Below are positions 28,691 to 32,438 of a stretch of 32,438 nucleotides of DNA, piece after piece (position 1 is the first letter of the stretch; every line of letters begins with the position of its first letter). The position numbers and the translations under genes were made by a program. The notes under the pieces were generated by a model. The model was not told the origin of the DNA, searched no databases, and was given only the letters and a program-made list of their open reading frames with translations. Source of the DNA: CAZEPT01 sp964514225 (GTDB taxonomy: Bacteria; Patescibacteriota; Minisyncoccia; Phycocordibacterales; UBA9973); the NCBI GenBank assembly GCA_964514225.1, contig CAZEPT010000001.1, positions 1-32,438 on the forward strand, written 5' to 3'.

Positions 28691-28944
28691 GTATGTGCTG
28701 TATACTAGGTGTGGAAAAAGATAGATGCGCGGTTACGACTTCGCATCATCGATTTCTCGTCAGAGGAAACGTGAGTGATGTGTCGGCTATAGCTTTTACA
28801 TGAGTGCGTCCTTTTATGAAAAAACAACATAAGTCGGTGTGAGAGATTGGTGAGTATAGGCTCAAAATAAAATACAACGTCTGACCGGTGTCGGGCGTGG
28901 TGGAATAGATGATCTTTCGTACATATCTTTTCTCTTCCTCTGTT
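28691..28944 (+). other. non-coding stretch before TR
   Basis: No convincing ORF. TATACT at 28701-28706 could start the template RNA. A GATGCG (28724) / CGCATC (28742) hairpin lies just downstream. GGCTCAAAATAAAATAC (from 28859) recurs nearly exactly after the RT gene (from 30629). Confidence 0.4.
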
Positions 28945-29066
28945 ACTTCGATGGCAACCACAGGGTGCCTAACGTGAATGCTAACGATGACGGTGACTTC
29001 AAGTTCAATCTTGGCAACTTCGAGAATGACTGGAATGGCGACAATTGCCTTCTGTGTTTCTGCGAC
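28945..29066 (+). repeat. DGR template repeat (TR)
   Basis: 122 bp with 31 adenines, 20 of which are changed in the VR, while all 91 other bases are unchanged. In the VR frame it would encode Asn at nine of the diversified sites (for example VPNVNANDDGDF and NFENDWNGDN), the adenine-rich AAY codon bias typical of DGR templates. It is non-coding here, lying between the target gene and avd. Confidence 0.95.
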
Positions 29067-29077
29067 TCATATCGTTT

Positions 29078-29106
29078 CTCCCGCTATTTTTTGGCGGGAG
29101 TTTTTT
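29078..29106 (+). terminator. terminator of the TR RNA, embedded in the 3' end of avd
   Basis: CTCCCGC-TATTTTTTG-GCGGGAG then T6 on the plus strand, starting 11 nt after the TR. On the opposite strand the same bases encode the last residues of Avd, and the avd TAG stop sits at the edge of the stem. There is no T-run on the minus side, so it acts on the plus strand. Confidence 0.8.
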
Positions 29107-29446
29107 CTTGGATATTTTTCTTCCAACCTCCGGCCATGCGACCGACTTCATCAAGCGTTATGATGAGTTTGCTGTAATTCTTGTGGTCGATCGTTTTTTG
29201 CTCCCAAGCCAACTGTAGAAAAAACTTCAGTAGGTCGAGCTTGCCGATCGATTGTGAGACCAATGAAAGTTTTTCAAATTTATCACAGGCAAATGTCGCT
29301 CTGAAAATAAGTTCCAAAAGAGATAGGAAAGTGGTATCGATTATAGCGCCGATGGTGTGTCTATCAACACGAGAAAGATTGGCTATGTGGGTATGCCAAA
29401 TTTTGTAAGACTCTTTTGCGCGGACAAGCACAAGTGGTACTTGTGT
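29084..29446 (-). CDS. avd: DGR accessory variability protein Avd (four-helix bundle), 5' end lost in assembly gap
   Basis: Avd is a small basic four-helix protein that forms a pentamer and binds the DGR reverse transcriptase and template RNA. Family blocks seen are VDRHTIGAIIDTTFLSLLEL, IGKLDLLKFFLQLAWEQK and ITLDEVGRMAGGWKK, then a Lys-rich tail. A GTG at 29431 could be a start, but the frame continues upstream as TQVPLVLVRAKESYKIWH, which resembles the family's N-terminus, and then enters the G11 run of the assembly artefact. The true start is probably just beyond and missing. It is antisense to the target gene, TR and RT, and divergent from the RT gene, an unusual arrangement. Confidence 0.88.
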   Translation of the reverse strand, partial: TQVPLVLVRAKESYKIWHTHIANLSRVDRHTIGAIIDTTFLSLLELIFRATFACDKFEKLSLVSQSIGKLDLLKFFLQLAWEQKTIDHKNYSKLIITLDEVGRMAGGWKKNIQEKTPAKK

Positions 29447-29447
29447 C

Positions 29448-29600
29448 GGGGGGGGGGGTAATAATTTATATTGGGTGTTTCCTCAAAAAAAAATACGATA
29501 GTATAATATCCATAGAAAATTTACTGAGTAAATGGGNNNNNNNNNNCCCCCCCCCCCCCCCCCCCCCCCCCCCGCCCCCCGCGCCCCGGGGCGGGGCGCA
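29448..29600. other. assembly artefact: poly-G, duplicated low-quality RT start, N10, poly-C
   Basis: G11 (29448-29458), then 29463-29536, which copies 29602-29675 without gaps but with 11 mismatches (mostly A where the other copy has C or T). Then N10 (29537-29546), a long C run and GC homopolymer blocks up to about 29600. This looks like two contig ends that overlap but were joined as a gap, with dark-cycle poly-G base calls. The sequence should not be interpreted as biology. Confidence 0.88.
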
Positions 29601-29617
29601 GTATTTATAGTGGGTGT

Positions 29618-30595
29618 ATGCTCACTCATACATACGATAGTATCATATCCATAGAAAATTTACTGAGTACATGGGAGCATTTTTTGCCCGGGAAAAAGCA
29701 TAAAAAAGATGTTATGGTTTTTGAATCCCAATTAGCTGAACATCTTACTGAATTACAGAGGCTTCTCGAAACAAAAACATACATACACAAAGAGTATACA
29801 GCGTTCAATATCTCTGATCCAAAACCGCGCAATATACATAAAGCAACAGTCCATGACAGGCTCGTGCATCATCTTATCTATCGAGCATTGTATTGGTATT
29901 TTGACAATCGATTTATCTACGACTCGTATTCGTGCCGAGTAAATAAAGGGACGCATCGCGCGCTTGACCGGTTCCAATATTTTGCACGAAAAGTGTCAAA
30001 AAACAATACACGTACATGTTTTATTCTCAAGTGTGATATTAAAAAGTTTTTTGCGAGCATTGACCATGAAGTACTTCGTACGATTCTAGAGCGCCATATC
30101 GAAGATCCAGACATGTGCTGGTTACTCAAACAAGTGATTTCCAGTTTTTATGTAACAGAGCCTGGCGTCGGACTTCCTTTGGGTAATCTGACGTCACAGC
30201 TTTTAGTAAATATCTATATGCATGAGTTTGATATGTACATAAAACAGGAACTGAGAGTGAAATACTATATTCGTTATGCGGATGATTTTGTCATTTTTTC
30301 AGAAGATAAGACGTATCTGGAAAACATGCTTGCTTCGATTGAAGACTTTTTAGAAGAAAGATTAAAACTTACATTGCATCCGAATAAGGTCTCGATAACG
30401 ACGTTTGCCTCCGGAGTGGACTTTTTGGGCTGGATCCATTTTCCGTATCACCTCCAATTAAGAAATACGACAAAGCGAAGAGTAGTGCGTAACATGAAAG
30501 GATATCCAAAACCGGAAACAGTTAGTTCGTATATGGGATTACTGGCTCATGGAAATACGTATAAAATACAGAAACAAATCAAAATATGCACCTAA
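29618..30595 (+). CDS. DGR-type reverse transcriptase
   Basis: 325 aa. It copies the TR RNA into adenine-mutated cDNA. Motifs in order: KPRNIHKATVHDRLVHHLI (RT1-2), LKCDIKKFFASIDHE with catalytic D140 (motif A), GVGLPLGNLTSQLLVNIYMHEFD (residues 183-205; the GNLTSQ form is typical of DGR RTs), YIRYADDFVIF with D222/D223 (motif C), LTLHPNKVSI and VDFLGW (motifs D-E), then a short thumb ending SSYMGLLAHGNTYK. The size fits minimal DGR RTs; there is no maturase or endonuclease domain as in group II introns. ATG 29618 gives a family-like N-terminus, but the upstream sequence is unreliable. Confidence 0.95.
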   Translation: MLTHTYDSIISIENLLSTWEHFLPGKKHKKDVMVFESQLAEHLTELQRLLETKTYIHKEYTAFNISDPKPRNIHKATVHDRLVHHLIYRALYWYFDNRFIYDSYSCRVNKGTHRALDRFQYFARKVSKNNTRTCFILKCDIKKFFASIDHEVLRTILERHIEDPDMCWLLKQVISSFYVTEPGVGLPLGNLTSQLLVNIYMHEFDMYIKQELRVKYYIRYADDFVIFSEDKTYLENMLASIEDFLEERLKLTLHPNKVSITTFASGVDFLGWIHFPYHLQLRNTTKRRVVRNMKGYPKPETVSSYMGLLAHGNTYKIQKQIKICT

Positions 30596-30831
30596 CCTGC
30601 TTATTCAAAAAGAGTATTGACGGCGGGCTCAAAATAATATACACTTACCCCACTAGAGCTTTGATTGAGTTATTGTAGCTGCTTTGGTTTTATAAGACCC
30701 ATATATACACTCTTTGCTACACATAATAAAGGAATTCAATTAAAAATCCTTTTCCAGCCCAAACCATGTTGTTTTGGCTTTTTGTCGTTTACGCAAAGAT
30801 GTATCTATAGATAAGAGAGAATATATAAGGT
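30596..30831 (+). other. spacer between RT and rpoB
   Basis: It holds a near repeat of the pre-TR sequence (from 30629: GGCTCAAAATAATATAC) and an imperfect hairpin with T-run at 30756-30783 (AGCCCAAAC / GTTTTGGCT) that may end the RT transcript. An AT-rich TATATAAGG stretch directly before ATG 30832 probably contains the rpoB -10 box. No gene is seen. Confidence 0.5.
30756..30783 (+). terminator. probable terminator after the RT gene
   Basis: AGCC-C-AAAC paired with GTTTTGGCT (one mismatch), 6-nt loop, T-run. Confidence 0.55.
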
Positions 30832-32438
30832 ATGCAAGTTACGAGACCAAAAAAGTATTTTTCGAAATACAAAAAACCTCTTGCCCCGCTTCCAAATCTT
30901 TTGGAAAACCAACTCGAGTCTTTTGACTGGTTGGTGCGCGAAGGGCTCAAAGAGGTCTTTAAGGAGTTTTCTCCGATCAATGATTATTCGGCAAAAAAGT
31001 TCGAGCTTTCTTTTACGTCGTTCACACTCGGTGAACCGAAGTTTGATGAGCACTATGCGAAAGCAAACAAGCTGACCTATGATGCTCAGCTCAAAGCGCG
31101 CGTTAAGCTCGTCAACAAAGTAATCGGTGAGACNNNNNNNNNNTCTTGAGCGACCTTCCACTCATGACTGCGCACGGAACATTCATCATCAACGGTGTTG
31201 AACGTGTTATCGTGCCTCAGCTGGCGCGTTCGTTCGGAATCTTCTTTACTGAAGAAGAAGTCAAAGGAAAGAAGTACTTTGGTGCAAAAATCATCCCGGC
31301 ACGAGGTGTCTGGATCGAACTTGAAACAGATGTAGACAACATCGTCTATGTCCGTATCGACAAGAAGCGAAAATTCTCAATCATTTCGCTTCTTCGAGCT
31401 ATGGGTCTTGCAACGAACGAAGCTATTGAAAAAGCATTTACTGGAAGCGAATATCTTCCACTCATGCAAATGGCGATCGAAAAAGATACTGCCAAAGATG
31501 CTAAAGAAAGCTACATCGAAATCTACAAACGGCTCCGTGACGGAGACCTTGCAACTGCTGATAATGCACGAGACTTCATCACTGCTATCTTAGGCGGTGA
31601 GCGGTACGACCTTTCTCCTGTTGGACGATTCCGTTTCAACAAGCGTTTTGAAAAATCTCTTGATAAGAAAGAGCTTGAAAAGCGCACTCTCTCTGTTGAA
31701 GACTTGGTTACAGTCATTACTCATATCTATGACTTAAACACAAAACCAAATCTCAAAGCTGACGATATCGACCACTTAGGACAACGACGTGTCCGCTTCG
31801 TTGGTGAACTCATGCAACAAAAAATGCGCGTGGGTATGACTCAAATCAAAAGAAACATCCAAGACCGTATGTCGACCATGGATACGATGACGACTATGCC
31901 GATCAACGTCATCAACCAACGCCCACTCCAAGCTCGCGTGAAGGAATTTTTCACAACCAATCAGCTCTCTCAATTCATGAACCAAGAAAACATCTTGGCT
32001 GAAATTGAAAATCTCCGAACACTCTCAGCACTCGGTCCCGGTGGTCTCACTCGTGAGCGTGCAGGTCTTGAAGTTCGTGACGTACACACATCTCACTATG
32101 GACGTGTATGTCCTATCCACACTCCTGAAGGTCCGAACATTGGTCTTATCCTTCACATGTCTTCATATGCGAAAGTAAATGAATTCGGTATTATCGAAAC
32201 TCCCTATGCAAAAGTAGTCAAAGGAAAAATCACAAGCGAGATTGTCTATCTCAACGCGCTTGAAGAAGAAAACTACGCTATCGCGCATGCGCTTGTTCCG
32301 TATGATGAAAAAGGGAACATCACAGTAGACAAAGTTGAAGCGCGTATTTATACTGAACCAGGATTGATTGATAAAGATAAGGTTGATTTCATCGACGTTG
32401 CTCCAAACCAAGCGTTTTCTATCGGAACATCGATGATT
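30832..32438 (+). CDS. rpoB: RNA polymerase beta subunit, partial, with internal gap
   Basis: N-terminal part of the beta subunit, cut by the window end. It starts with FSKYKKPLAPLPNLLENQLESF, the usual opening. N10 at 31134-31143 interrupts after VNKVIGET. The frame then resumes one register later as LSDLPLMTAHGTFIINGVER, so about five codons (expected KEQEV-like) are hidden and the frame change is artificial. Later blocks are LSQFMNQENILAEI, LSALGPGGLTRERAG, DVHTSHYGRVCPIHTPEGPN and IGLI. In E. coli numbering the rifampicin pocket has Asn at 516, Asn at 526 and Thr at 529. It follows the DGR without sharing its function. Confidence 0.95.
31134..31143. other. scaffold gap of ten N
   Basis: Ten N inside rpoB. 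Conserved spacing between the flanking rpoB blocks predicts roughly 15 missing bases, so ten is a placeholder length. Confidence 0.9.

Larger units (their letters stand above)
28713..29106 (+). ncRNA. predicted template (TR) RNA
   Basis: Inferred transcript from near the TATACT at 28701 to the terminator at 29078-29106, spanning the TR. DGR reverse transcriptases copy such an RNA. The 5' end is not defined by sequence alone; the 3' end is better supported by the hairpin plus T6. Confidence 0.4.

Noticed and set aside
28965..29177. Open frame covering the TR (MPNVNANDDGDF...)
   Set aside because: It is simply the TR read in the VR frame, followed by a translation of the terminator and the antisense of avd. 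There is no start signal.
29463..29536. Genuine tandem duplication of the RT gene start
   Set aside because: Error pattern (A replacing C or T), flanking homopolymers and N10 point to a low-quality contig end.
29416..29610. Open frame encoding a poly-proline segment
   Set aside because: It is created by the poly-G/poly-C/N10 assembly artefact and the duplicated RT start.
29618..30595. Group II intron or retron reverse transcriptase
   Set aside because: There is no maturase domain or intron/msr-msd structure. The GNLTSQ motif with a nearby TR, VR and Avd fits a DGR.
31134..31146. Frameshift in rpoB
   Set aside because: The change of frame is due to ten placeholder N; conserved rpoB blocks continue on both sides.
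1..32438. CRISPR arrays, prophage genes, insertion sequences
   Set aside because: No regularly spaced repeats, transposase or phage structural genes were seen on either strand.
1..32438. UGA recoded as glycine
   Set aside because: TGA acts as a stop (for example at 11584-11586), and core proteins read normally with the standard code.

Overview
The window reads as a scaffold from an uncultivated bacterium of the Candidate Phyla Radiation (Patescibacteria), most likely of the Parcubacteria/Paceibacteria type. This is an inference from several features together: compact genes with short spacers, many starts lying 6-8 nt after a TATACT-like -10 box (leaderless mRNAs), zinc-free bL32 and bL36 proteins, a shortened SMC, a NusB-NUDIX fusion, a TrpR-like regulator beside mur genes, and a diversity-generating retroelement (DGR). 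TGA is used as stop, so there is no sign of the UGA recoding known in Gracilibacteria/Absconditabacteria. Two runs of exactly ten N mark scaffold joins.

Layout. 1-2625: end of a SIMPL-like protein, an unrecognised 452-aa protein, a 51-aa membrane peptide, tRNA-Ser(GGA) and a DUF2231-like membrane protein. 2683-5754: glutamate racemase (murI), a DoxX protein with a Cys-rich tail, and a NUDIX / TfoX-C / M24 peptidase operon. 5840-11586: envelope proteins, then murD-murC-trpR-like and several small ORFs. 11599-16520: EngB, small basic and RGG/zinc-ribbon proteins, DUF975, gatC-gatA and a His-rich membrane protein with an Rx4H (HEPN-like) motif. 16597-21031: bL32, NusB-NUDIX, RNase III, mini-SMC, bL36. 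21140-24993 (minus): RNase R-like exonuclease overlapping a three-domain envelope enzyme (degenerate L,D-transpeptidase + S11 carboxypeptidase + CapA phosphatase). 25114-27711: rpsP, a pilin with a DUF5011 domain, khpA, trmD. 30832-end: rpoB, incomplete.

The most notable system lies at 27810-30595: a complete-looking DGR. It has a target gene with a strong promoter and structured leader, a variable repeat (VR, 28480-28601) at its 3' end, a 122-bp template repeat (TR, 28945-29066), an antisense avd gene and a DGR-type reverse transcriptase. TR and VR differ at 20 of 122 positions, and every difference falls on a TR adenine (20 of 31 adenines changed, 0 of 91 other bases). This is the footprint of adenine-directed mutagenic retrohoming. 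Thirteen codons of the target protein have been altered.

The avd-RT junction is damaged by an assembly artefact: homopolymer G, a low-quality duplicate of the RT start, N10, then homopolymer C. The 5' end of avd and the avd-RT intergenic region are therefore not trustworthy. rpoB also contains an N10 that hides a few codons.
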